Shown: positions 43,408 to 51,300 of the stretch, piece by piece
Layout: each line of letters opens with the position of its first letter
How positions within the stretch are numbered: position 1 is the first letter of the stretch
Assembly: GCF_023715685.1 (NCBI RefSeq)
Contig: NZ_JAMBOQ010000003.1
Location: 1,011,174 to 1,075,173, forward strand
DNA from: Priestia aryabhattai
GTDB lineage: Bacteria; Bacillota; Bacilli; Bacillales; Bacillaceae_H
DNA length: 64,000 nt
Reading direction: 5' to 3'
Translations under genes and position numbers: made by a program
Notes under the pieces: generated by a model
Told to the model about the DNA's origin: nothing
The model's input: only the letters and a program-made list of their open reading frames with translations
Databases searched by the model: none

Positions 43408-43454
43408 TAATTTACGTTTCTTTTTCAATGACAGAGTACTTTAATGGAGTAATG

Positions 43455-43504
43455 AAAAAAGCGCAATCTCTCTATTTTAATACAGAGGGATTGAGCTTTT
43501 TTTT
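43455..43504 (+). terminator. Terminator of the LLM/NMO operon
   Basis: Long stem AAAAAAGC...AATCTCTCT with its complement, and eight T at the end. Confidence 0.85.
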
Positions 43505-43684
43505 ATGGGAATTTCTTAGCGTGATAAATCTAGATTTTACTTACGCTATTCCAATAACAGAGATAAATGAAGATCTCTTTGAAGTTAGTGAATATTACCA
43601 TACGTCTTGTCATCAATTTATGAAGTCTCTTGAAAAATCATCTTTACATAATTTATACGTCTTTAAACCCTTTTACTACTGTTA

Positions 43685-43720
43685 GGTACAAAAAATCGTA
43701 CTAGAGCAATTAAAATTGCC
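43685..43720. promoter_or_regulatory. HxlR operator region, copy 2
   Basis: GGTACAAAAAATCGTACT, then GAGCAATTAAAATTGCCC, then CTCTTCATAA and TGATTTTATTATAGTCTATG. The last block is shared with copies 1 and 3 and may hold a -10 (TATAGT). It stands before the nitroreductase with no HxlR gene beside it. Confidence 0.75.
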
Positions 43721-43863
43721 CTCTTCATAAATGAGAGTAATGATTTTATTATAGTCTATGCAAGCAAAAATTTACTTTTACAAATAGTTCCAATAGAACT
43801 CGATAAGCATGACAAAATTAGTTGTGAATTTAATATTTAGGAAAAGAAAGGAAGAATGTCAAT

Positions 43864-44604
43864 ATGAATAATACAATTGAATTACTTTGTAATCATACCT
43901 CTATTCGTTCTTTTATAGATCAACCACTGACAGAGGAACAACGAAATACAATCTTTAAGGCGGCTAACCAAACTTCATCATTCAGCCTACTACAAGTGGT
44001 TTCTATCATTAGAATTACTGATTCAGATCTTCGAAAAAAGGTGACGCAACTATCTGGTAATCAACCGTATATTGAAGATGCTGCCGAGTTTTGGATTTTT
44101 TGTGCTGATTTTAACCGAAATCATCAGATTGCTCCGAAGGTAGACCTTGACTATATAGAATACCTTTTAATCGGTTCATTCGATGCTGGGCTCATGGCTC
44201 AAAATGCTTTAACGGCAGCTGAATCAATGGGACTCGGTGGTGTATATATTGGTGGAGTAAGACTTAATATTGCAGAATTAACTGAGGTATTAAATTTACC
44301 AAAGCATGTGGTTCCTTTAGTGGGGCTATGCATAGGCCATCCTTCTGGAGAGAAGCCTGGACTAAAACCACGTTTACCTCAATCAATGGTTATGTTTGAT
44401 AATCAGTATCAACCACTAGATGAAGAAAGGTTAGCAATGTATGACCAACAGATGCGTGAGTATTACCAAGATCGTCCTGTTAAAGCTCCTTTCACAGTAA
44501 AGAAAGTAAAGGGATGGAAAGATCATATTGAAGATCATCTTGAAAGAAGTAAACTGCCCTTTATGCTTGATTATTTAAACAAACAAGGATTTGCTAAAAA
44601 ATAA
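43864..44604 (+). CDS. NfsA/NfrA-type nitroreductase
   Basis: 246 residues, FMN-dependent NADPH oxidoreductase. HTSIRSFIDQPLTEEQ is the N-terminal Arg-containing phosphate site; AAESMGLGGVYIGGVRLN and VPLVGLCIGHPSGEKPGLKPRLPQSMV are the conserved middle and C-terminal parts of the NfsA/FRP group. Reduces quinones, nitroaromatics or flavins. ATG follows AGGAAGAATGTC. Operator copy 2 lies 144 bases upstream, which links it to the HxlR regulators. Confidence 0.9.
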   Translation: MNNTIELLCNHTSIRSFIDQPLTEEQRNTIFKAANQTSSFSLLQVVSIIRITDSDLRKKVTQLSGNQPYIEDAAEFWIFCADFNRNHQIAPKVDLDYIEYLLIGSFDAGLMAQNALTAAESMGLGGVYIGGVRLNIAELTEVLNLPKHVVPLVGLCIGHPSGEKPGLKPRLPQSMVMFDNQYQPLDEERLAMYDQQMREYYQDRPVKAPFTVKKVKGWKDHIEDHLERSKLPFMLDYLNKQGFAKK

Positions 44605-44727
44605 ACTAGATTCGGTATTGTTACCTACTTTTTAATGTTACCTGGATTAAGAACTTACTCACATTAAAGTAATGGATTTTTGTACAAATATAATTCGTTT
44701 TCCATAAAACTATACCTACAGGAGAAG

Positions 44728-44770
44728 AAAGGGCGTAAACCCAATGAACGACAAAGGGTTTACGCTCTTT
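44728..44770. terminator. Bidirectional terminator
   Basis: Perfect 15-base stem AAAGGGCGTAAACCC with GGGTTTACGC and CTTT apart from one pair; convergent position between nitroreductase and HxlR genes. Confidence 0.8.
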
Positions 44771-44836
44771 CTTCTAACATTTTTTATATAAATTAGGCAT
44801 TCCTGCTTACATATATAAGGCTCTCTACTTATTATT

Positions 44837-45196
44837 TCACTCAGGTTTCTCCCCGAATTTTTTGCCGAAATTCTCCATCATATCAAGTATTGGGATAAAT
44901 TCACGCCCTTTAGTTGTTAATGAATATTCAACACTTGGAGGTACCTCAGGAAAAACTTCTCGTTTGATTAATCCATCTGTTTCCAATTCTCTCAACTGTT
45001 TTGTAAGAGAACCTTGTGAAATGTCCCATAAAAATGCTTTAATTTCGCTATAACGACGTTCTTTGGTTTTTAAAAACCAAAGAATAATATATTTCCAGCG
45101 TCCTGAAAGTATATTTTGTGTATAGGCAATGCCATATACTTCTCTTTGTTCCTTTATACACTCTTTGTCAAATCCATCCTTACATACTCTAGACAC
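44837..45196 (-). CDS. HxlR/DUF24 regulator, YodB/CatR-like (paralogue)
   Basis: 119 residues. Very similar throughout to the protein at 39486: SRVCKDGFDKECIKEQREVYGIAYTQNILSGRWKYIILWFLKTKERRYSEIKAFLWDISQGSLTKQLRELETDGLI. Cys5 is conserved and a second cysteine follows at residue 12. Divergent from the F420-type oxidoreductase at 45422 and flanked by operator copy 3. Two such close paralogues with the same operator probably cross-regulate. Confidence 0.9.
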   Translation of the reverse strand: MSRVCKDGFDKECIKEQREVYGIAYTQNILSGRWKYIILWFLKTKERRYSEIKAFLWDISQGSLTKQLRELETDGLIKREVFPEVPPSVEYSLTTKGREFIPILDMMENFGKKFGEKPE

Positions 45197-45220
45197 CTTT
45201 TCACCTGCTTTCTACTGTTA

Positions 45221-45256
45221 AGTACAAAAAAATGTACTATGGCAATTTTAATTGCC
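45221..45256. promoter_or_regulatory. HxlR operator region, copy 3
   Basis: AGTACAAAAAAATGTACT then GGCAATTTTAATTGCC, followed by the shared GATTTTATTCTAGT block. Lies between the divergent HxlR and F420-type oxidoreductase genes. Confidence 0.8.
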
Positions 45257-45421
45257 TACTTTAAAAAGATGAGAAATGATTTTATTCTAGTATATGTAAC
45301 AGAAATACTCAATACGTTTTTAATATCTAATAAATATATGTTTACGGTTTGATAAACATATAATTGTGTAACTTTAAGTAAAATAATTCTTTTATATACA
45401 AATTCTTTAGGAGGAACAATA

Positions 45422-46168
45422 ATGAGATTTGGAATTATAGGTGCAGGACCAATTGGGTCAATTATTTCTAAAAAATTAGTTAAGAATGGGCATGATGTCA
45501 AAATTGCAGATGCAAGAGGAATTGAACGTTTAGAAGGAAAAGAGTTTTCTGGAACACCTATGCGTGTAGAGGATGCAATTAAGAATATTGAAGTTCTTAT
45601 AATATCTCTCCCTATAAAAGCAATGCAAAGCATTCGGAACATTATCGATCAAGTCGAGGAGGAAGTAATCATTGTAGATACTTCAAATTATTATCCTTTT
45701 AGAGACGGCAAAATTGAAGAAATCGAGAACAGGGTGGTTGAAAGTGTTTGGGTTTCAAATCAATTAGGCAGACCTGTCATTAAAGCTTTCAACAACTTAT
45801 TAGCCTATACTGTAGAAAATGAAGGAGCATCCGAAGATTCTACTGGACGAATTGCAATGGCAGTTGCTGGTAATGACCCATCACATAAACAAATAATCAT
45901 GGACGTCGTACACGAGCTAGGCTTCGATTCAGTAGACAGTGGTTCTTTAAGTGACTCTTGGAGACAACAGCCAGGAACTCCTGCTTACTGCACAGAGCTA
46001 ACAAAAGATGAACTCACGAAAGCGTTGAAAAAGGCAGATAAAGAAAAAGCACCATTACTACGCGATAAAGTGATGGAAAGGTTTGCAGAGCTTCATGCAG
46101 AAAAAAAGAAAGTTGAATTTTCACATAAAGATATTGTGAATCTAAACAGAGAAATATATAATTCATAA
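45422..46168 (+). CDS. F420/NADP oxidoreductase-like protein
   Basis: 248 residues. MRFGIIGAGPIGSIISKKLVKNGHDV is the Rossmann GxGxxG of the F420-dependent NADP reductase/coenzyme family; LIISLPIKAMQSI, VIVDTSNYYPFRDG and VIKAFNNLLAYTVE are the later conserved strands (KAFN is typical). Most Bacillaceae homologues probably do not use F420 itself but reduce other substrates with NADPH. ATG follows AGGAGGAACAAT. Operator copy 3 upstream places it in the HxlR regulon. Confidence 0.82.
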   Translation: MRFGIIGAGPIGSIISKKLVKNGHDVKIADARGIERLEGKEFSGTPMRVEDAIKNIEVLIISLPIKAMQSIRNIIDQVEEEVIIVDTSNYYPFRDGKIEEIENRVVESVWVSNQLGRPVIKAFNNLLAYTVENEGASEDSTGRIAMAVAGNDPSHKQIIMDVVHELGFDSVDSGSLSDSWRQQPGTPAYCTELTKDELTKALKKADKEKAPLLRDKVMERFAELHAEKKKVEFSHKDIVNLNREIYNS

Positions 46169-46170
46169 AA

Positions 46171-46206
46171 ACAAAAGGTGCACTCAGTTAGAGCGCACCT
46201 TTTGTT
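46171..46206 (+). terminator. Terminator
   Basis: ACAAAAGGTGC and GCACCTTTTGT stem, extended by an inner pair; T-rich end. Confidence 0.8.
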
Positions 46207-46298
46207 ATATAAGACACATCATAATCGTCTACTTTCTGGAAAAGGGCTATCTAAATTAATTTTATACCTAGTAAGTATCTGAAGGGGGGAAGAAAGAA

Positions 46299-47195
46299 AT
46301 GTTTTTTGGTATTTTATTTACGATTCTATGGGCATCTGGGGCAGTATCTGTTAAATTTGGTCTTTTATCGGCCCCGCCATTAATAATGGGGACTATTCGC
46401 TTTCTTTTAGCCGGTAGTTTATTGTTAGTATATATTTATTTGTTTAGGAAAGGTAAATACCGCATGCCCCAAAAACATGAGTGGAAACCACTGATACTAT
46501 TAGGTTTATTTAATACTTCTCTGTATCTTGGTTGTGGTTTTTGGGCACTAAAAACCGTATCATCTGGCTTTTTTAACTTAGCAGTCGTGGTTAATCCTTT
46601 TCTTGTTGCAATTCTGTCCTCAATTTTCATGAATCGTTTCATTCAGAAGAAAGAGTGGATGGGGATGCTTGTTTCAGCCATTGGCTTAGTAATTGCTACA
46701 TATCCTTTATTGCAAGATGGACATTCTACATTGAGTGGAATACTCTTGCTACTAATTGGCATGATATCTATGGCCATTGGCAGTGTTTATTTTCAAAAAC
46801 AAAAGTTGCAACTGCCTAGCTTAGTAATTAATGCCTGGCAGGTTTTATTTGGTGGAATTATTTTAATTATACCTTCTATGCTTTTAGAATTAGATGAACC
46901 CGTCTTATTTGATATGAATCTGGTCCTATATCTAGTGTGGTCCGTTTTAGGTGTTTCAATCTTTGCCATGATCCTATGGTTTTATTTACTTAAACAAGAT
47001 GCCGTTAAAGCAAATATCTGGCTATTTCTAACACCTATTGCAGGTTACCTTTTAGCCTCTATCTTATTAGATGAAAAGATTACAATATATGATGCTATTG
47101 CTTCCCTGTTTGTCTTTACTGGGTTATATTTATCAGGTAATTTACGGCTAAATAAATTACCTAAACCTCCACTAGAGAAAAAAGTGGAAGCATAG
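46299..47195 (+). CDS. EamA/DMT-family transporter
   Basis: 298 residues, ten predicted helices in two EamA repeats. FTILWASGAVSVKFGL starts repeat 1; VWSVLGVSIFAMILWFYLLKQDAVKANIWLFLTPIAGYLLA is the signature of repeat 2. Probably exports a small metabolite or electrophile; the neighbourhood of detoxification genes is suggestive only. Start ATG follows AAGGGGGGAAG. Monocistronic, with a terminator at 47223. Confidence 0.85.
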   Translation: MFFGILFTILWASGAVSVKFGLLSAPPLIMGTIRFLLAGSLLLVYIYLFRKGKYRMPQKHEWKPLILLGLFNTSLYLGCGFWALKTVSSGFFNLAVVVNPFLVAILSSIFMNRFIQKKEWMGMLVSAIGLVIATYPLLQDGHSTLSGILLLLIGMISMAIGSVYFQKQKLQLPSLVINAWQVLFGGIILIIPSMLLELDEPVLFDMNLVLYLVWSVLGVSIFAMILWFYLLKQDAVKANIWLFLTPIAGYLLASILLDEKITIYDAIASLFVFTGLYLSGNLRLNKLPKPPLEKKVEA

Positions 47196-47222
47196 CATAG
47201 CAAAATTAATAATTTAATTAAG

Positions 47223-47260
47223 AAAGCTTTTAAGAGATATACTTCTTAAAAGCTTTTTTA
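47223..47260 (+). terminator. Terminator after the EamA gene
   Basis: AAAGCTTTTAAGA with its complement TCTTAAAAGCTTT and a T-run. Confidence 0.8.
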
Positions 47261-47308
47261 ATTTCGATAAAATTCCATTATGTTAATTAGACTTGTTATA
47301 TCGTATAC
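47261..47308 (+). repeat. Dispersed boundary motif, longest copy
   Basis: TTTCGATAAAATTCC, ATTATGTTAATTAGAC, TTGTTATATCGTATA. Combines the left half of the 36232 type with the right half of the 35081 type, so these are one motif about 48 bases long. Confidence 0.65.
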
Positions 47309-47425
47309 ACAGTGACTTTGATGTTAGAACCTACTATATCAATCTTTGTTATTCAATTATTTTACCTGTAACTAAAATAGGTTAGAATAAATATATGAGG
47401 TGTTAAGAGAAAAGAGGGAAAGGGA

Positions 47426-48433
47426 ATGAAACCAACGATATATGATGTAGCAAATGAAGCTGGTGTGTCAATTTCAACTGTTTCTAAGGTACTGAATAAT
47501 ACAGGGAGTATTGCAGAGAAAACTAGAAAAAAGGTTAGGGATACAATGCGCGAGCTAAACTACCAACCTAGTGTGGTAGCATCCGTCAAAAAGCGTATTC
47601 AAACTATTGGGCTTCTGATACCGAATATTGCGAATCCTTTTATGGCAGAGATAGCAAGGGGGATTGAAAATCATGTTAAGAAATTCGGTTTTAGTTTGAT
47701 GATTTGTAGTACGGACAATGATTTAAAAAATGAAATCGAATATATTTCTATATTAAAGCAAAAGTACATAGATGGTATTATAATTGCTACAGGATTAAAA
47801 GAGGATAAAGCTATCAAGGAGCTGCTTAAGGCTGAGATTCCGGTTGCATTACTTTCGAGAGACGTATCTTCGCTTGCTGTGGATGCAGTATTAGTAGATG
47901 ATTTTCTAGGAGGATATGAGGCTACAGAATACTTGATAAGCTTAGGGCATAAAAGAATTGCAATGATTACTGAAGACATTAAGTTTCCGACGATAAGAGC
48001 AAGATTTGAGGGATATAAACAAGCCCTTGAGAAAGCAGGATTGCAATATGATGAAAGTTTAGTGTCTCTCAATAATACTTCACTTGATGAAGGAAAACAG
48101 TCTACACGTGAACTTCTACATTTGCCTGTTCCCCCGACAGCTATTTTTGCCTCAACCGAATTTCTTGCGATTGGAGCAATACAAGGTGCGCGTGAACTTA
48201 AAATAAATGTTCCGCAAGATCTATCAATTATTGGGTTTGACGACACGGTCCTTTCGACAATTTGTGATCCTCCTTTAACTACAATAGCTCAACCTATTCA
48301 TGAAATGAGTAAGAAGGTTGTTGAACTATTAATAGAGGAGATTGAAGATTCAAAGGAGACAAAGCAACGAATCGTTTTATCTCCAAAATTAGTGGTTCGT
48401 GCATCTACTTCTCATAATAAAACGAATACATGA
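47426..48433 (+). CDS. LacI-family regulator
   Basis: 335 residues. The HTH and hinge helix are at residues 3-58 (TIYDVANEAGVSISTVSKVLNNTGSIAEKTRKKVRDTMRELNYQPS), followed by the periplasmic-binding-protein-like sugar domain (TIGLLIPNIANPFMAEIARGIE ... IIGFDDTVLSTICDPPLTTI). ATG follows AAGAGGGAAAGGG. The downstream sugar catabolism genes have two AAGGAAA-GnGC-TTTCCTT palindromes in their promoter region, the size and symmetry expected of a LacI-type operator, so this is the likely repressor. Confidence 0.9.
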   Translation: MKPTIYDVANEAGVSISTVSKVLNNTGSIAEKTRKKVRDTMRELNYQPSVVASVKKRIQTIGLLIPNIANPFMAEIARGIENHVKKFGFSLMICSTDNDLKNEIEYISILKQKYIDGIIIATGLKEDKAIKELLKAEIPVALLSRDVSSLAVDAVLVDDFLGGYEATEYLISLGHKRIAMITEDIKFPTIRARFEGYKQALEKAGLQYDESLVSLNNTSLDEGKQSTRELLHLPVPPTAIFASTEFLAIGAIQGARELKINVPQDLSIIGFDDTVLSTICDPPLTTIAQPIHEMSKKVVELLIEEIEDSKETKQRIVLSPKLVVRASTSHNKTNT

Positions 48434-48528
48434 ATGTAAATAAAATAATTAAACCTTGCAGTACTTAATACCGTTATTAAAGTTTAAAGTTAGACATTTA
48501 TGTATTGCATAATCAATTTTCAGAAGTG

Positions 48529-48572
48529 AAAAAGGCTACACAGCTTCCTTTGAAGCTATGTAGCCTTTTTTT
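48529..48572 (+). terminator. Terminator after the LacI gene
   Basis: AAAAAGGCTAC-ACAGCTTC with GAAGCTATGTAGCC and seven T. Confidence 0.88.
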
Positions 48573-48583
48573 GCTATCTTTTT

Positions 48584-48757
48584 TTAAAAGAAGAAAATTA
48601 ATAATCCTAAATCATAAGAACACTCATAAATATCTTCCACAATATCTATAGAGAATTTATCTTGTTTAAGATGGTCTTGTGTTTTATTACCCCAACTAAC
48701 AACGTATTAATCTATCACTACATGTCTTTAATCTTCTCTAAAATCTTCGTTTGACAT
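48584..48757 (-). pseudogene. Possible remnant ORF with two stops
   Basis: From ATG 48757 the minus strand encodes MSNEDFRED, stop, RHVVID, stop, YVVSWGNKTQDHLKQDKFSID then IVEDIYECSYDLGLLIF. The composition looks coding and the frame is otherwise continuous for 58 codons. I do not recognise the family. Could be chance in AT-rich DNA. Confidence 0.3.
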
Positions 48758-48902
48758 AGGTAAAATATTGCTGTTTATTCTATATAACGAAATCCATCTT
48801 ACCAAAAAAATATAGTTATTGATGGGCAATCCATTTAGAGCTTTCCTATTAACTTTATTAATTTATCGTGGTAACTACTTATTGACTTTAAGGAAACCTA
48901 AA

Positions 48903-48920
48903 AAGGAAAGAGCTTTCCTT
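48903..48920. promoter_or_regulatory. LacI-type operator O1
   Basis: AAGGAAAGAGCTTTCCTT: 7-base arms around GAGC. Repeated at 49109 with a single change. The two centres are 206 bases apart, which would allow repressor looping. Confidence 0.7.
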
Positions 48921-49072
48921 ATTTTCGAGAGTGTCTGAATTTACTTTACTGATACTTATAAAAAAATATAAAATTGTCTTACTATTTTTAAAGCGCTTAA
49001 GAGAAACGTTTAATCTAAAAATCAAGTTATAAGATATAAGCTTATATTATTATTTAAATTTTTAAAAAATTA

Positions 49073-49126
49073 TTGACAATAAAAAAACTAAAAGATAAAC
49101 TCATTATCAAGGAAAGTGCTTTCCTT
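49073..49126 (+). promoter_or_regulatory. Promoter with LacI-type operator O2
   Basis: TTGACA (49073-49078), 17 bases, TAAACT (49096-49101), then AAGGAAAGTGCTTTCCTT (49109-49126) over the predicted start point. Drives the dehydrogenase-isomerase-permease genes. Confidence 0.75.
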
Positions 49127-49154
49127 AACTGTTAGCTTACAAATCATAAAAGGG

Positions 49155-49185
49155 TTGGTTAAACCAAAATATGAAAGCGCTATAA
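49155..49185. promoter_or_regulatory. TTGGTTAAACCAA palindrome and cre-like site
   Basis: TTGGTTAAACCAA (49155-49167) is a perfect 13-base palindrome of unknown factor. TGAAAGCGCTATAA (49172-49185) fits the CcpA cre consensus, which suggests glucose repression. The interval 48758-48902 has nothing I can call. Confidence 0.55.
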
Positions 49186-49239
49186 AAAAAGAAATAGCAA
49201 GAGAAAGGTAACTTTATTTAATCTTAAGGGGGAAGAAAG

Positions 49240-50259
49240 ATGAAAGAAGTTAGAATTGGTCTGGTTGGTGCAGGACGTATGGGAAGTTTTCATGGAAGAA
49301 CAGTTGCTCGTAAAATCTATGGGGCAAAGCTTAACGCGATTGCTGATCCAGTTTCAGGAGCTGCTGAAAGACTTGCAAAAGAACTGGGAGTATCAAAGGC
49401 ATATACAGATCCAAAGGAAATGTTTCAAGATCCACATATTGACGCAGTAGTTATTGCAGCTCCTGCCCGTTCACATGCAGATCTTGTTGTTGCTGCTGCT
49501 AATGCGGGGAAAGCAGTTTTTTGTGAAAAGCCAATGGCAATTACTCTAGAAGAAGCAGATAAAGCCATATTGGCAGCTCAAAACGCAAATGTTCCCTTAC
49601 AAGTTGGCTTTAATCGTCGTTTTGCTTCAGATTTCAGAGCTGTTCATAACGATATTGTTGAAGGTAGAATCGGAACTCCACAGTTATTGAGATCGTTAAC
49701 GCGTGATCCGGGATTAGGTGATCCAGCTCCAATTCCAGAATGGACTATTTTTTTAGAAACGCTAATACATGATTTTGATACATTACTCTATTTAAATCCA
49801 GGTGCAGAACCAATTGAAGTTTACGCAGTAGCTGATGCACTTGTACGTCCAGATTTTAAAGATAAAGGTCTCCTTGACACTGCGGTTGTTAACATCCGTT
49901 TTGATAACGGAGCAATTGCAACAGCTGAAGCAAATTTCCAAGCAGTTTATGGATATGATGTTCGCGGTGAAGTATTTGGTTCAGCCGGAATGGTGACAGC
50001 TGGAGGTGTTCAACAAACAAATATGATTCGCTACACTGCAGAAGGAATAAGTAGCGATACATACCGAAAAGACACTGAATTATTACATGATGCTTACGTC
50101 GCAGAACTCACTTCTTTTGTAGAATGTGTGCGTAATGAGAGTACTCCATATGTAACAGGTAAAGATGCTCGCAGAGCTCTTTCAATTGCACTTGCTTGTA
50201 TTGAATCTGTTAAGGCAAATGCACCAGTGAAAATTAAGGAAAGTGTACAGTTGATTTAA
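49240..50259 (+). CDS. Gfo/Idh/MocA oxidoreductase, inositol 2-dehydrogenase-like
   Basis: 339 residues. RIGLVGAGRMGSFHGRTVARKI is the NAD site, VFCEKPMAIT the E-K-P motif whose Lys is catalytic, VGFNRRF and ETLIHDFDTLLYL hold the substrate-binding Arg and the catalytic-type Asp/His. This pattern is that of IolG-type myo/scyllo-inositol 2-dehydrogenases, but other polyol substrates are possible. ATG follows AAGGGGGAAG. Regulated by the LacI operators and cre upstream. First gene of a unit with a TIM-barrel isomerase and a sugar permease. Confidence 0.85.
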   Translation: MKEVRIGLVGAGRMGSFHGRTVARKIYGAKLNAIADPVSGAAERLAKELGVSKAYTDPKEMFQDPHIDAVVIAAPARSHADLVVAAANAGKAVFCEKPMAITLEEADKAILAAQNANVPLQVGFNRRFASDFRAVHNDIVEGRIGTPQLLRSLTRDPGLGDPAPIPEWTIFLETLIHDFDTLLYLNPGAEPIEVYAVADALVRPDFKDKGLLDTAVVNIRFDNGAIATAEANFQAVYGYDVRGEVFGSAGMVTAGGVQQTNMIRYTAEGISSDTYRKDTELLHDAYVAELTSFVECVRNESTPYVTGKDARRALSIALACIESVKANAPVKIKESVQLI

Positions 50260-50405
50260 TTAAACTATCTTAATTACAAAACCACTATTTTATCTGACCT
50301 AAAAAGAAAGCGATATCATTAGGAATTTGATTCTTCTTTTTAGGTTTAGATTTCTGAAATGCATCACTTCTAAAATAAATTAAATGTGTAAAAAGGAGAA
50401 TAGAA

Positions 50406-51248
50406 ATGAAATTTTCAATTTGTAGTTGGACTTTTGGAGATATTCCTTTAGAAAAGACAATGGAGTTTGTTGCAAAAACCGGGTATGACGCAATAGAAAT
50501 TAGAGCTGCAGTAGATGACTATAACTGGCGCGATATTAAACAATTAGCGAAAAATTTAGATCTAGAAATAAGTGGTTTGACAGGTGATACTGGTTGGCCA
50601 AACGAAGAACAAGATTTAGCTAATCGAAGCGAAGATAACCGAAAAAAAGCAGTCGCATACTTTGAAAGGCAAATTGAAGCTGTTAAAGAGGTAGGAGCAG
50701 AATATTTAGTTGTTTGTCCTTCTGCGGTTGGAAAAACAGCTCCAATGGGCAATGCTGGAGAGGATTGGAAATGGGCTATTGACTCTGTACAAAGATTAAC
50801 GAAAAAAGCAGAGGAATTAAATATTACTCTTGTAATAGAGCCTTTAAACAGATATGAGAGTTGTATTGTTAACACAGGAGCCGATGCTACAAAATTTGTT
50901 AAAGAAGTTAATCACCCTAAAGTGAAAATGTTGCTAGATTCCTATCATATGAATATTGAAGAGCGAGATCTTGAATTTCCCTTTTTAGATGCACAGGACA
51001 AACTGCATATTCTTCATGTAGCTGACAGTAATCGAAGAGGTATGGGGCGTGGCCACATCGACTTTAAACCATTTATCTCTGGAATACAGAAGATAAACTT
51101 TGATGGATATGTTGTAGTAGAAGCAACAGCTCCTGGTCCAAATCCTTTTCAAGCGAATAAAGGAGCTAATATGAATATGATTTATACTTTCGCGGAAGAA
51201 AGTTTATCCTTCTTACAAAATAACTTTAAGCCTGTGAAACAACTCTAA
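50406..51248 (+). CDS. Sugar phosphate isomerase/epimerase (IolE/IolI-like TIM barrel)
   Basis: 280 residues of the xylose-isomerase-like TIM barrel family. Divalent-metal ligands are visible as Glu in LVIEPLNRYESC, Asp and His in MLLDSYHMNIEE, His in LHVADSNRRGMGRGHIDF and Glu in YVVVEATAPG. Members epimerise ketoses or convert inosose. Next to an inositol-dehydrogenase-like gene, an inosose isomerase or dehydratase role is likely. ATG follows AAAAGGAG. Confidence 0.84.
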   Translation: MKFSICSWTFGDIPLEKTMEFVAKTGYDAIEIRAAVDDYNWRDIKQLAKNLDLEISGLTGDTGWPNEEQDLANRSEDNRKKAVAYFERQIEAVKEVGAEYLVVCPSAVGKTAPMGNAGEDWKWAIDSVQRLTKKAEELNITLVIEPLNRYESCIVNTGADATKFVKEVNHPKVKMLLDSYHMNIEERDLEFPFLDAQDKLHILHVADSNRRGMGRGHIDFKPFISGIQKINFDGYVVVEATAPGPNPFQANKGANMNMIYTFAEESLSFLQNNFKPVKQL

Positions 51249-51300
51249 ATAGTATTTTTTTGCTAAAAAAGATTCAACTAAAGGGGCGGATGGGTGGACC

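Noticed and set aside
43428..43685. 85-codon plus-strand ORF after the nitronate monooxygenase
   Set aside because: Its 5' part is the operon terminator and it has no ribosome binding site.
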